Shown in pieces: positions 43,847-53,327 of a DNA stretch of 64,000 nucleotides (position 1 is its first letter; the number at the start of each line of letters is the position of its first letter). The stretch lies in assembly GCA_002314145.1 (NCBI GenBank), contig DCCG01000042.1, positions 1-64,000 of the forward strand, in the 5' to 3' direction. A program made the position numbers and the translations under genes. Source of the stretch: Thalassolituus sp. UBA1087 (GTDB taxonomy: Bacteria > Pseudomonadota > Gammaproteobacteria > Pseudomonadales > Oceanobacteraceae). The notes under the pieces are model-generated. The model was not told where the DNA came from. It ran no database searches and worked only from the letters and a program-made list of their open reading frames with translations.

Positions 43847-46800
43847 TCAGCGCATCTGGCGCCGCCGCCGAGACGTTACAACGGATAATAACACAAGCAG
43901 CAACCAGCTGAAGGCGCCACCGGATGACGACGAGGAAGACGTCGTTGTAACGACAACGGTGGTCGTTTCCGCAGCAGAATTCAGGTTGATTAATGTGACA
44001 TTCAGGGATTGCTCTGATGCCTCAGTATTAATAATGCTGTCCACGGTCATGCTTGCGCTGTGATTTACACTTAAGTATGACGGTACTTTTACGGATAAAT
44101 CACCTTCCCAGCGATAACGCACCGATGTGCTGTTAATACTGGTCACCTCCAGTATTTCACGGCTGCCATCCGTAAAATAGATAATAAGCACGGGCATTTC
44201 ACTGAGGAAATCAAAACCGCTGGCCTGAACAATGCCGCTGACGGTAAAGGCACTGGCAGACTCACTCAACTGAATGTTCATGTTGGTTTCCGCACCACCG
44301 ACACTGACGGTTTTGCTTTGATAGCCATCAGCGCTGGCGAGAACACTCAGGGTTTCTGCCGGCATTTGCAGGGTGGCTGTGCCATCACTGGCTGTTGTGG
44401 CTGAGCTGCTGAGATTCCACACGCTGAAGCGGTCGTCACTGACTGAAACCGTCGCATCCTGAAGCGGCATTAAGGAAATGTCCGTCACGCTGAACTGCAC
44501 TTCTTTGGGCAAACTGAAAGTCAGCGTTTCCGCCGTATCCGGTACGTTGGTGGCGCTGAGCGTCACATCGCTGGAAAAGTCGGCAGTGGCAGCGGTCATC
44601 AGGGTGACCGTGGTGGCATTAAAGTTGTCTGCGTCGTCGGCAGCGCTCACGGTTGAAATGGTATTACCACTGGCATCAGCAAACGTCAGCGCCGGATTGC
44701 TGCTGGCCAGGCCGATGCCACTGGCAGCGACTGCGCCTTCGATCATAAGTGTCTGGCTGCTGCCATCGACAATTAACAGCGGCAGGACGGGCTTGTTGAG
44801 TCTAAGGGGGCGCTCAAGATAGAAGGTTGCGCTGTGACCACTGTTATCACTGACCGACAGCGTATAGTCACCGGCAAACGCGCCCGACAGCGGCATAGCC
44901 AGAACATAATTGCCACTGCTGACCGACAACAGATCACTGGCATCGGCGCCATTGTAAAAGAGTGTCGCCGTCAGCTCATCATCGCCACCGCTCAGTGCAA
45001 AGTTTAAGTCACTGAGACCGGCACTCAGTGTGTCGCCATCCTGATAACTGGCGGACCTGGTCGTCAGCGAGAAGGCGGGCAGAACGGTAACACTCAGAGT
45101 GCTGGTATCGGTCAGAGCGCCGTCAGTCACACTGAGCCCCAGGTTATAGCTTCCACTGGCGGAAACGTCTGCGCTGAGCGCCAGGGTATCGTCTGTGATC
45201 ACGGCGGTTAATGCTGCCGGTACCGACGTCAGGCTGTAGGTCAGGGGGTTGGCGTCCGGATCACTGGCCGACAGGGTAATGGTGTCCGTCCCGCCCGCCA
45301 TTAAGGTGACAGCCGCAGGATCATCCCACACCGGCGCTTCATTATCGGCTGCCAGTACATTGATATTCAGAGTCGCGTTGGCCGTCAGGTTACCGTCACT
45401 GACAGACACATCCACCGTCGTCGCACCGGATGCGTTCTGATCGGGATTAATCGTCAGCGTGGTACCACTGAGACTGGCACTGATAAGGGCGGCATCATAG
45501 CTGTCGAGACTGAACGTCAGGCTGTCGCCGTCGCTGTCCGTTGCTGTGAGTGTAATCGCCAGTGGCGTGCCACCTTCGGTAACTGAATGGTCGGTTGATG
45601 TGGCCATGACCGGCGCGTCATTCACGGCATTGACTGTCAGTGTAAAACTGGTGGAATCCGCGGCTGCACCATCGGACACCTGCACGGTGACCGTACCGCT
45701 ACCGTTATAGTCTGCCGCTGGGGCAAAGCTCAATGTGGTGCCGGAGATACTGGCGCCGAAATCAGCTGCAGCAGAAACGATGGAAAATATCAGGGTATCA
45801 TTTTCTGTATCCGTGGCAGACAGCGTGACATCCAGCGTGCCGTCTTCATCCAGGTTCTGGTTGCTGATTACTGCTATGACCGGTGCGTCATTCACGGCAT
45901 TGACTGTCAGTGTAAAGCTGGCGGAATCCGTGGCTGTACCATCAGTGACTTCCACCGTCACTGTGCCGCTGCCGCTGTAATTGGCATCCGGCGAGAAGCT
46001 GAGCGTGTTGCCGGTAATACTGGCGCCAAACTCACTGGCAGCGGAGGTAACAGAATAGCTCAGGCTGTCGCCATCAACATCGCTGGCCGCTAAGGTCACA
46101 GACAATGTGCCGTCTTCATCCACATTCTGATCGCTGATCGCTGTTATGACCGGCGCATCGTTTACTGCATTAATGGTTAAGGTGAAACTGGCGGAATCCG
46201 TGGCTACGCCATCGGAGACCTGTACCGTCACCGTACCGCTGCCGTTGTAGTTGGCATCCGGCGAGAAACTGAGCGTGCTGCCGGAAATGCTGGCGCCAAA
46301 CTCTGTGGCAGCCGAGGTGATGGCATAGGTCAGTGCATCACCGTCGGCATCACTGGCGGACAGAGTGACGTCCAGCGTACCGTCTTCGTTCAGACTCTGG
46401 TCGGATATGGCGGTCATCACGGGTGCTGAGTTACTGGTGTTCAGTGTCCAGCCAATATCAGCCAGTACGTACTGTGCCAGCCCGGCGGTATTCAGGAACT
46501 CGGTGTATTGTGGCTCCATCAGTTCGTTGGGCGTGGCATCGGTATCAAAGTGACTGACTGATGATCCGTTTTCATAGGATGCCGGGGCATACATCTGCAT
46601 ACGGCCGCCGCTGACACCGGCCGAAAACCCACTTAGCTGGGCATTGGTCTGTGCACCATCCCACAGCAGGTTGCCATCATTCAGAATGGCGGCTGCGCGT
46701 TGAGTATCGTTCAACGCCGTCAGTAATGCGCCCTGTGTGCCGTCATAGAGCAGCTGGGTGTAGGGATCGTAAACCGGATCGCTATTATAAGTTGCTCCGG

Positions 46801-47392
46801 TGACACCATTGCTCTGCAGCAGCGACAGAAAGCCCATGCCATGCATTATTTCGTGCAGCACAACGGACAGCAGCGAATTCAGTGTGCCGGTAGGCGCGTC
46901 ATAGCCCAGGTACCAGCCATAGCCATCCAGGCAACCGGTTTTGCCCAGCTCGCTGTTAAAATTCGCGTTGATGTCGACGGTGCCGGCATCAAGATCTGTA
47001 TTGCTCAGCTGATTTCCCAGGGCATCCGGATAAACGGTGTAGCTGGACGTTCCGGAATCGTAGAGAAAATGATACTGCGCGGGGCCTGCACTCCCTAAGG
47101 TGGCAGAAGAACTGTTACAGGCGAGCGGGTCGAAATTGGCCGATACCCGCACAGGCTGAGTGATATCGAACGTAGCATTCAGAATTGCGGCGGCGCGGTT
47201 AAAAACATTAAGTCGCTGGTCGCCAATGGTGGTCGCTGTATTGCCGCCTACCGGGCTGACTACCGTGGTGTCATTCAGACCTTCGCCAGCGCCGTCAGCA
47301 TTGACAATGGTTATTGTTGCATGCGCTGGTATAAACGCGCTCAGGACAACGGCTGCCAGTGAAAGCAGAAGGGATTTTACAGACGGTGTCAT
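43847..47392 (-). CDS. Secreted HExxH protein with cadherin-like repeats and GlyGly-CTERM
   Basis: 1181 residues. Signal peptide at 1-26 (LLSLAAVVLSAFIPAHA). About 40-340 hold a metalloprotease-like region with HEIMHGMGFLS, a zinc-binding HExxH followed by the metzincin glycine; the position of the usual third ligand is Ser here, so the third ligand must lie elsewhere or activity is reduced. About 345-615 are three near-identical 90-residue cadherin/Ig-like repeats (NEDGTLDVTLSA, NYNGSGTVTVQVSDG), followed by a more divergent copy and further beta-rich domains. The end, SSSSSGGAFSWLLLVLLSVV and then arginines, is a GlyGly-CTERM signal recognised by rhombosortase, typical of type II secreted proteins. 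Probably a cell-surface or secreted protease or adhesin. Confidence 0.88.
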   Translation of the reverse strand: MTPSVKSLLLSLAAVVLSAFIPAHATITIVNADGAGEGLNDTTVVSPVGGNTATTIGDQRLNVFNRAAAILNATFDITQPVRVSANFDPLACNSSSATLGSAGPAQYHFLYDSGTSSYTVYPDALGNQLSNTDLDAGTVDINANFNSELGKTGCLDGYGWYLGYDAPTGTLNSLLSVVLHEIMHGMGFLSLLQSNGVTGATYNSDPVYDPYTQLLYDGTQGALLTALNDTQRAAAILNDGNLLWDGAQTNAQLSGFSAGVSGGRMQMYAPASYENGSSVSHFDTDATPNELMEPQYTEFLNTAGLAQYVLADIGWTLNTSNSAPVMTAISDQSLNEDGTLDVTLSASDADGDALTYAITSAATEFGASISGSTLSFSPDANYNGSGTVTVQVSDGVATDSASFTLTINAVNDAPVITAISDQNVDEDGTLSVTLAASDVDGDSLSYSVTSAASEFGASITGNTLSFSPDANYSGSGTVTVEVTDGTATDSASFTLTVNAVNDAPVIAVISNQNLDEDGTLDVTLSATDTENDTLIFSIVSAAADFGASISGTTLSFAPAADYNGSGTVTVQVSDGAAADSTSFTLTVNAVNDAPVMATSTDHSVTEGGTPLAITLTATDSDGDSLTFSLDSYDAALISASLSGTTLTINPDQNASGATTVDVSVSDGNLTANATLNINVLAADNEAPVWDDPAAVTLMAGGTDTITLSASDPDANPLTYSLTSVPAALTAVITDDTLALSADVSASGSYNLGLSVTDGALTDTSTLSVTVLPAFSLTTRSASYQDGDTLSAGLSDLNFALSGGDDELTATLFYNGADASDLLSVSSGNYVLAMPLSGAFAGDYTLSVSDNSGHSATFYLERPLRLNKPVLPLLIVDGSSQTLMIEGAVAASGIGLASSNPALTFADASGNTISTVSAADDADNFNATTVTLMTAATADFSSDVTLSATNVPDTAETLTFSLPKEVQFSVTDISLMPLQDATVSVSDDRFSVWNLSSSATTASDGTATLQMPAETLSVLASADGYQSKTVSVGGAETNMNIQLSESASAFTVSGIVQASGFDFLSEMPVLIIYFTDGSREILEVTSINSTSVRYRWEGDLSVKVPSYLSVNHSASMTVDSIINTEASEQSLNVTLINLNSAAETTTVVVTTTSSSSSSGGAFSWLLLVLLSVVTSRRRRQMR
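45609..46418 (-). repeat. Three tandem 270-bp coding repeats
   Basis: The segment beginning ACCGGCGC starts at 45609, 45879 and 46149, exactly 270 bp apart, and the next junction is at 46419. Each unit encodes a 90-residue cadherin-like domain. A fourth, more divergent unit of 279 bp occupies 45330-45608. The near-identity suggests recent duplication or homogenisation. Confidence 0.85.
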
Positions 47393-47409
47393 GGTTGAGA
47401 GTCCTCGGA

Positions 47410-47931
47410 TTACGGCTGCTGGGCAGGTGGCGGGGCTGGTACGCTAATTAGGGTGTCGGGAATGGGTTCGACTTTGCGTTCTGCGTGATGCAGTTTGCCG
47501 TCCTCACCGATATAGGCCATCACTACGGTATGGTGCTGACCGCGGGCGGGCATCGCGTAACCACCGGGGACGGGTTTCAGCACCAGCTGGCTGACCGGCA
47601 GACGACGTTGCTCTATGTCGCGGGTCAGCAGTTCCGGCAGGTCGTTGTCCGGCTCATTAGGGTCGTGCTGATGCGTACTGAGGTTGCCACCGGCATTGTG
47701 CAGTGACAGCGCTGGCCGGCGCACCGGCGGTGTGGCTGGTTGCGCGGAGGGCTGTATAGCAGCGGCATTGGGCCGGGACGCAACAGCGGCCGCTGATTGC
47801 GCTGATGTCGCGGTCTGCTGTGTGTCGCTGTGTGATTCTGCCACCTGAACCAGGGCTTCCTGGCGGCCGCTCAACAGGGCAGCGGCTGATACCAGCGAGG
47901 CGGTGACAAGAATGAAAATTTTTGTCTGCAT
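47410..47931 (-). CDS. Small secreted proline/alanine-rich protein
   Basis: 173 residues with an N-terminal signal (MQTKIFILVTASLVSAAALL), an alanine-, glutamine- and proline-rich middle, and a C-terminal region with RDIEQRRLPVSQLVLKP and MPARGQHHTVVMAYIGEDGK. I do not recognise a family. It lies 17 bases upstream of the large HExxH protein on the same strand, so they are probably co-transcribed and it may be a chaperone, inhibitor or partner. Start between three nearby ATGs is uncertain. Confidence 0.7.
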   Translation of the reverse strand: MQTKIFILVTASLVSAAALLSGRQEALVQVAESHSDTQQTATSAQSAAAVASRPNAAAIQPSAQPATPPVRRPALSLHNAGGNLSTHQHDPNEPDNDLPELLTRDIEQRRLPVSQLVLKPVPGGYAMPARGQHHTVVMAYIGEDGKLHHAERKVEPIPDTLISVPAPPPAQQP

Positions 47932-48050
47932 AAGATACATTCCGGGCATTTATCTTAATGCTAGACAGTAACCGGGCGTTCACCACGGCACTTTGGCTAA
48001 AGCGTGTGAATAAGCGTAACCGCCTGTGTCACTGAGCGTTTGCTCAATGC

Positions 48051-50546
48051 TCAGGATTGACCCGACTGCCGGCGCTGTGCGTTTTTGGTCAGGCGGGTTG
48101 CTTCAGCGCTGAGCGGATCGTCCGGCCAGGGGTGTTTGGGGTAACGGCCACGCATATCTTTGCGCACTTCGGCGTAGGTATTGCGCCAGAAATGGGGCAG
48201 GTCAGAGGTTACCTGCAATGGCCTGCGGGCAGGCGATAACAGGTGAATCAATAATGGCTGGCGACCCTGCATCACTGCTGGCTGATCTTCGCAGCCAAAC
48301 ATTTCCTGCAGTTTTACCGCCAGCACCGGCGGCGTCTGTGAGTAATCCAGTCTCACCCGGGAGCCGCTGGCAACCGTCCAGTGGGTCGGCAGCAGCTGAT
48401 CCAACTGTTGTTGCTGTTCCCAGCTGAGCAGGGATTTCAGTGCCGCAGTGAGCGGAATCTTTTTCAGGTCACGCTGGTGGCGGGCGTCGTGGCAGAAAGG
48501 CAGTAACCAGTCAGCGCGCAGGCGCAGCAGGCGATCGTCACTCATATCCGGCCATTGATCCGGCTGGTGCTGATGCGCTAACGCCAGTCGCTGACGCAGT
48601 GTCGTTGCTTCATCATCCCAGTTCAGCATGTTCAGACCATGCGTCGGGAAGAACTCATCCCATACCTGCAGCCACTGTTCCGCTGACATTGACGGTAAGG
48701 ATTTGCGGCTCACGATAATCTGCCCCAGTTTCAGCTGCTCTTCCGCCTGCAGCTGGCCGTTGTCCAGCCAGCGTACATCCGCTGTAGTGCGGAACAGCTG
48801 AGGAGCAGTTGCCTGTAATTGCGCCAGCGTGGCGTCGGTTATTTCTGCGGCGCAGCGGATGCGTGACGGGCGGCCGCCACTGATATCGGCAATCGCCAGC
48901 CACTCAGTCTGGTGCCAGTCACTGTCGGCGGTAATATCGGCACCACTGCCATTGGCGAGCAGAAAACTGTCGCTGTTGGCAGAGCGGCGGCGGGCGATAC
49001 GGTCAGGCCAGGCCAGGGCCAGAATCAGGCCATAATCCGGATGGGCTGACTGATTCGTGCTGGTGGACATTGACCGCAGCAAGCGCTGTTTCAGTGGCTG
49101 GATGCGTTGCCCCCACAACGGGTTATTGCGCGCCTGCTGTAACAGGCGTTTCAGGTCGTCGCTGCGGCGCAGCTTGTGCGGCCATTCCTGCAGCAGGGCA
49201 ATGGTGTCTGCGGCCGCTTCCGCCATATCCAGTTCAGCGGCACTGATCAGCGCATGGGCCCAGCGTGGCTCCACCCCGGTGGCGGCGCAGGCTTTGCCAT
49301 GGTCTGTCAGCGTGTTGTTGTCATTGTTGTTGCCATGAAGGATACCGAGATTTACCAGCAGCGCTTTCGCTTGTGCAAGCGCTGCCGGCGGCGGCGCATC
49401 AAGCCACAGTAGCTCGTCAGCTTCTGCTCCCCATTGGCACAGTTCCATCAGCAGGGGCGCAAGATCCGCATCCAGTATTTCTGCGCGGATATGGGCATCG
49501 CGACGTGCCTGTTCGCTTTGCGGCCATAAGCGATAACAGATTCCGGGTGCCTGACGCCCGGCACGACCGGCACGCTGCACCGAGGATGCCTGGGAAATAT
49601 GACGGGTTTTCAGTTCACTGATACCGTTTTGCGGCGAGAAGCTCATGCGCCGCTCGAGGCCTGAATCCACCACGATGCGCACGCCATCAATGGTCAGCGA
49701 GCTTTCGGCAATATTGGTGGCGAACAGAATTTTACGCTGACCCTCCGCAGCCGGACTGAGGGCGGCTTTCTGTTGTTTATCGTTCAGCTGGCCATGCAGG
49801 GGCAGGATCAGACTGTCCGCGGGTGGGCTTTCCTGCAGCTGTTCACTGACGCGGTTGATATCACCAACGCCGGGCAGAAACACCAGAATGTCGCCGTCAT
49901 GCTGACAGGCTTCACGGATGACCCGCGCCACGTGAACCGGCAGGCGGGTGTTGGCGTCCGGCAGCGGACGATAATGCTGTTCTACCGCGAAGCTGCGGCC
50001 TTCGCTGTGCAGCCGTTCTGCCTGCAGCGCAGTAGCCAGACTGTCAGTGTCGAGTGTGGCGGACATCACCAGTAAACGCAGATCCGGCCGTAACAGCTGC
50101 TGGCACTGATGGACCAGAGCCAGCGCGAGATCGGAATTCAGATGACGCTCATGGAATTCATCAAAGATCACCAGCCCGACACCGCTGAGTTCCGCATCAT
50201 CCTGCAGCATGCGGGTCAGAATACCCTCGGTTACCACTTCAATACGGGTGTGCTCAGACACCCGGTTATCAAGGCGGATACGGTAGCCTATCGTTTCACC
50301 GGCTTTTTCGCCCAGTTGCGCCGCCATAAAGTGCGCGGCGTTGCGCGCTGCCAGACGCCGTGGTTCCAGCATAATAATGCGTTGCCCGGCCAGCCAGTCT
50401 TCATTCAGCAACGCCAGTGGTACGCGCGTGGTTTTACCGGCACCGGGCGCAGCGGTCAGCAGCAGGTTAGGGGAGGCGGCCAGTCTGTCGCGGATATCGT
50501 CCAGCAGGCTGTCAATGGGTAAAGAAAGTTCAGGCTTTGCCGGCAT
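48051..50546 (-). CDS. hrpB: ATP-dependent helicase HrpB
   Basis: 831-residue DEAH-box helicase. Walker A APGAGKTTRVP, DEFH (IFDEFHERH), SAT (VMSATLDT), motif VI QRAGRAGR, followed by HA2 and the HrpB-specific C-terminal domain (family ending in RYPKHPWPDDP). Its exact substrate is unclear, but it is conserved in proteobacteria. The divergent small basic gene lies 76 bases away. Confidence 0.95.
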   Translation of the reverse strand: MPAKPELSLPIDSLLDDIRDRLAASPNLLLTAAPGAGKTTRVPLALLNEDWLAGQRIIMLEPRRLAARNAAHFMAAQLGEKAGETIGYRIRLDNRVSEHTRIEVVTEGILTRMLQDDAELSGVGLVIFDEFHERHLNSDLALALVHQCQQLLRPDLRLLVMSATLDTDSLATALQAERLHSEGRSFAVEQHYRPLPDANTRLPVHVARVIREACQHDGDILVFLPGVGDINRVSEQLQESPPADSLILPLHGQLNDKQQKAALSPAAEGQRKILFATNIAESSLTIDGVRIVVDSGLERRMSFSPQNGISELKTRHISQASSVQRAGRAGRQAPGICYRLWPQSEQARRDAHIRAEILDADLAPLLMELCQWGAEADELLWLDAPPPAALAQAKALLVNLGILHGNNNDNNTLTDHGKACAATGVEPRWAHALISAAELDMAEAAADTIALLQEWPHKLRRSDDLKRLLQQARNNPLWGQRIQPLKQRLLRSMSTSTNQSAHPDYGLILALAWPDRIARRRSANSDSFLLANGSGADITADSDWHQTEWLAIADISGGRPSRIRCAAEITDATLAQLQATAPQLFRTTADVRWLDNGQLQAEEQLKLGQIIVSRKSLPSMSAEQWLQVWDEFFPTHGLNMLNWDDEATTLRQRLALAHQHQPDQWPDMSDDRLLRLRADWLLPFCHDARHQRDLKKIPLTAALKSLLSWEQQQQLDQLLPTHWTVASGSRVRLDYSQTPPVLAVKLQEMFGCEDQPAVMQGRQPLLIHLLSPARRPLQVTSDLPHFWRNTYAEVRKDMRGRYPKHPWPDDPLSAEATRLTKNAQRRQSGQS

Positions 50547-50621
50547 AGGGAAATTTCAGTGTTCTGTGCGGTCAAAAGGTTCCTTATGGTACCATTTGTC
50601 TGTTAACCGCAGGAGGTTGAT

Positions 50622-50807
50622 ATGTCAGATAAAAAAGTCATCGATTTTGCTGTGGCCAGTGGTAAGCACCGCCATGCCCGCGACCATGAAGAAAAAGAAG
50701 CCAAAGTGGAAGCGATGCGTCAGCGTTTTGAAAGTGCACTGCCGGATAAAAAAACGCCGGTAAAAGATTACCTGAAGAAAAAGCGGGCAAAAAAGAAACG
50801 TCATTAA
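50622..50807 (+). CDS. Small highly basic protein
   Basis: 61 residues, very rich in Lys, Arg and His, predicted helical, ending KKKRAKKKRH. Not recognised. A near-perfect ribosome site (GGAGG, 6 bases before the ATG) and even codon use support that it is expressed. Divergent from hrpB; an RNA- or ribosome-associated role is plausible because of its charge but not shown. Confidence 0.75.
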   Translation: MSDKKVIDFAVASGKHRHARDHEEKEAKVEAMRQRFESALPDKKTPVKDYLKKKRAKKKRH

Positions 50808-50835
50808 TGCGCTGCGCTGGCTGCAGCAGCGCGGT

Positions 50836-53049
50836 TTACGAAGGGTTTTTTTTCAGTAACTCAATGATTTCAGCTTCGGCCAGAGGTTTGGCCAGCCAGT
50901 AGCCCTGAATAAGATCGCAGCCTTTTTCGGTTAAAATCTGTTCGTCTTCACTGGTTTCCACCCCTTCAGCAATAATACGCATATCCAGGCTGTGCCCCAT
51001 ATTAATAATGGTTTCCACTAATGCCATGCTGCGTTTGTCACGCGTCATCTGCTGGATAAACGAACGGTCGATTTTCAGTTTGTCTGCCGGGAAAGCCGCC
51101 AGATATGACAGCGAAGAATAACCGGTACCAAAATCATCCAGGGATATACGGATACCTGCCTCGCGCAGTTTATCGAGGAACTGAATGGTTTCCTGCTGGT
51201 TACGGATTAACAGACTCTCGGTGATTTCAACCATCAGATTACCCCGTGGTAAACCGGCGGCCTGTTCCTGTTCAATAATATGTTCCGCTAATAAATGGTC
51301 GTAAAATTCAGCGGTGGAGACGTTGACGGCAATGGGTAGCAGCAGGTTCTGTTTCTGTAGTTCACAGGCGAAACGCAGAGCTTCCGCGCGCACCCATTCG
51401 CCGATCTCACGGATCATGCCGGTTTTTTCTGCCACCGGAATAAAGGTATCAGGCGGTACCAGGCCACGCTGTGGATGTTGCCAGCGCACCAGCGCTTCCA
51501 GTTGGGTAATTCTGCCGCTGGACAGTTCTTTAATCGGCTGATAGTTCAGAATCAGTTGTTTGTCTTTGACGGCGTGGCGCAGATCCTGGTGAATAATGGC
51601 GTAGTTTTTGGCTTCTTCCTGCATTACCGGCGTAAAGAAGGTATGCAGGTTACGTCCGCGGTGTTTTGCCGAGTAGGCTGCCTGTTCGGTGGCCTTGAGT
51701 AATTGCTCCAGCGTGGCGCCGTCCTGTGGAAAACGGCTGATACCGATGCTGGCCGAAATTTTAAGGTCCCGCACCTGACGGATGGTCACACTGTGGGATA
51801 CCGTATCCAGCAGTTTGCGCGCCAGTTTTTCCAGCGCTTCTGCGGAGGCGTCAGAGGCGATAATAAACCCGAACTCGTCACCACCAAGACGGGCGATGAC
51901 AATTTTTTCCGGTAACGCACGGCGCAGGCGGCTGGCGATTTTTACCAATAATTCATCGCCGGCATCATGGCCAAGGGTGTCATTGATTTCTTTAAAATAA
52001 TCCAGGTCCATCAGCATGACGGCAAAGCTGCGCTGGCGGTGACGGCATTGTTCCAGCATCCAGTTCAGTTTTTCGTAAAACAGGTTGCGGTTTGGCAGAC
52101 TGGTTAACAGATCATAACTGGCCTGATACTGAATCATCTCTTCTGAACGTTTACGTTCACTGATATCACTGAACAGTACGATGCAGCGTTCTATTTCGTC
52201 TGCTTCGTTGCGCACAACGGTAAAGCTCATTTCGGCGGTGAAATGTTCACCATTGCGGCGTGAGGCAATGGCTTCCCCGGACCAGCTTTTGCCCGCTGGC
52301 ATATTGCGTACTATTTCGACGTAACGCTGCAGCTGTGTGCGGTCTTTACTGAGAAAGAATGATGGCCGTTGGCCAACAATTTCCTGCCGTGTGTATCCCG
52401 TGATCTGGGTAAAGGCCGGATTCACATCCAGCAGATTAAAATCCGGGTCAGTCACCAGCACCCCGACCGGCAGGTGCTGGGTTATCGCTTCGGTCAGGGC
52501 ACGGTGTTTTTCGGCCGCCCGGAATTCCATGATGAGTTGTGCCAGACGTGCCGACTCATGGATCAGCAGCAGGTCGTGGCCGGTCGGCTGAGGTTTACTG
52601 CGGGGAAATAACGCAAAGGCACCCAGCAGGTCTCCTTTGGTGCTGATAACCGGCTGTGCCCAGCAGCTGCTGAGGCCGTTAGCGGCGGCCGTCTGACCGA
52701 AAGCATCGTCGGCGACAGAGAAGTCACTGCCAATAATCATCTGGCGTGCGGCGGCGGCGCGCCCGAAAGGCGTCTGGTCAGAACTGAGGTCCACGTAGTT
52801 CAGTTGTTGGCGTAACGGGGCAGGAAGATCCGGTCCGGCGGCAAAATGCATGGATTTGCCATCGTCACTGTTAAGGGTGACAGCGGCGACACAGTCCGGT
52901 TGTTTTTCCTGGATGAGTGCCACCAGTTCCTGCAGCAGGTTATCCACGGATTCACCGATCAGAAGCTTTTCCAGCAGCAGGTTGTAGCGGCTGATGGTCA
53001 GTTGCTGACTCTGGCCTGGTGGTGAATGTCTTCCGGAACGGTGCGGCAT
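50836..53049 (-). CDS. GAF-PAS-GGDEF-EAL c-di-GMP signalling protein
   Basis: 737-residue cytoplasmic protein. A GAF-like sensor (about 20-175), a PAS domain (about 185-300), a GGDEF domain with intact GGDEF (RLGGDEFGF), and an EAL domain with LEALVRWQHP, NVSTAEF, EITESLL, DDFGTGYSSL and KIDRSFI. Both catalytic signatures look intact, so it could both make and degrade c-di-GMP. No transmembrane segment is seen. Downstream of it is the small basic gene in convergence. Confidence 0.92.
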   Translation of the reverse strand: MPHRSGRHSPPGQSQQLTISRYNLLLEKLLIGESVDNLLQELVALIQEKQPDCVAAVTLNSDDGKSMHFAAGPDLPAPLRQQLNYVDLSSDQTPFGRAAAARQMIIGSDFSVADDAFGQTAAANGLSSCWAQPVISTKGDLLGAFALFPRSKPQPTGHDLLLIHESARLAQLIMEFRAAEKHRALTEAITQHLPVGVLVTDPDFNLLDVNPAFTQITGYTRQEIVGQRPSFFLSKDRTQLQRYVEIVRNMPAGKSWSGEAIASRRNGEHFTAEMSFTVVRNEADEIERCIVLFSDISERKRSEEMIQYQASYDLLTSLPNRNLFYEKLNWMLEQCRHRQRSFAVMLMDLDYFKEINDTLGHDAGDELLVKIASRLRRALPEKIVIARLGGDEFGFIIASDASAEALEKLARKLLDTVSHSVTIRQVRDLKISASIGISRFPQDGATLEQLLKATEQAAYSAKHRGRNLHTFFTPVMQEEAKNYAIIHQDLRHAVKDKQLILNYQPIKELSSGRITQLEALVRWQHPQRGLVPPDTFIPVAEKTGMIREIGEWVRAEALRFACELQKQNLLLPIAVNVSTAEFYDHLLAEHIIEQEQAAGLPRGNLMVEITESLLIRNQQETIQFLDKLREAGIRISLDDFGTGYSSLSYLAAFPADKLKIDRSFIQQMTRDKRSMALVETIINMGHSLDMRIIAEGVETSEDEQILTEKGCDLIQGYWLAKPLAEAEIIELLKKNPS

Positions 53050-53277
53050 ACGACTGGATCATCTGGTGTTTAGCAATAAGTGTAGCGACCTCCTGAGAAT
53101 TTGGAACCGGCGATAATGATAAAGTACCGAAATGGTGGCTTAGCTCAAGTTATTGTTATTGCTGTCATTTTTGCAATTTTCCGGCTCCGGGACAGGGGAA
53201 ATTGCAGGTATTGGGCAGGTGTTTTGCAGATGATGGTGCAATGGCAGAGCAGGCAAGGGAGTGGGCGCTGTGCAGGA

Positions 53278-53316
53278 AACAGTGCCGGAACAGTACCGGA
53301 AACCCCCGGCACTGTT
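53278..53316. terminator. Stem-loop downstream of fabG
   Basis: AACAGTGCCGG / CCGGCACTGTT, 11-bp stem with a 17-base loop, 12 bases beyond the stop of the FabG-like gene. Without a T-run; may be a Rho-dependent or stability element. The 278-base region 53050-53327 otherwise holds no gene I can support. Confidence 0.4.
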
Positions 53317-53327
53317 GACCTGCAGGT

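Noticed and set aside
45330..46418. Tandem repeats considered as a CRISPR-like array
   Set aside because: Repeat units are 270 bp, in frame and encode protein domains; no short repeats with unique spacers.
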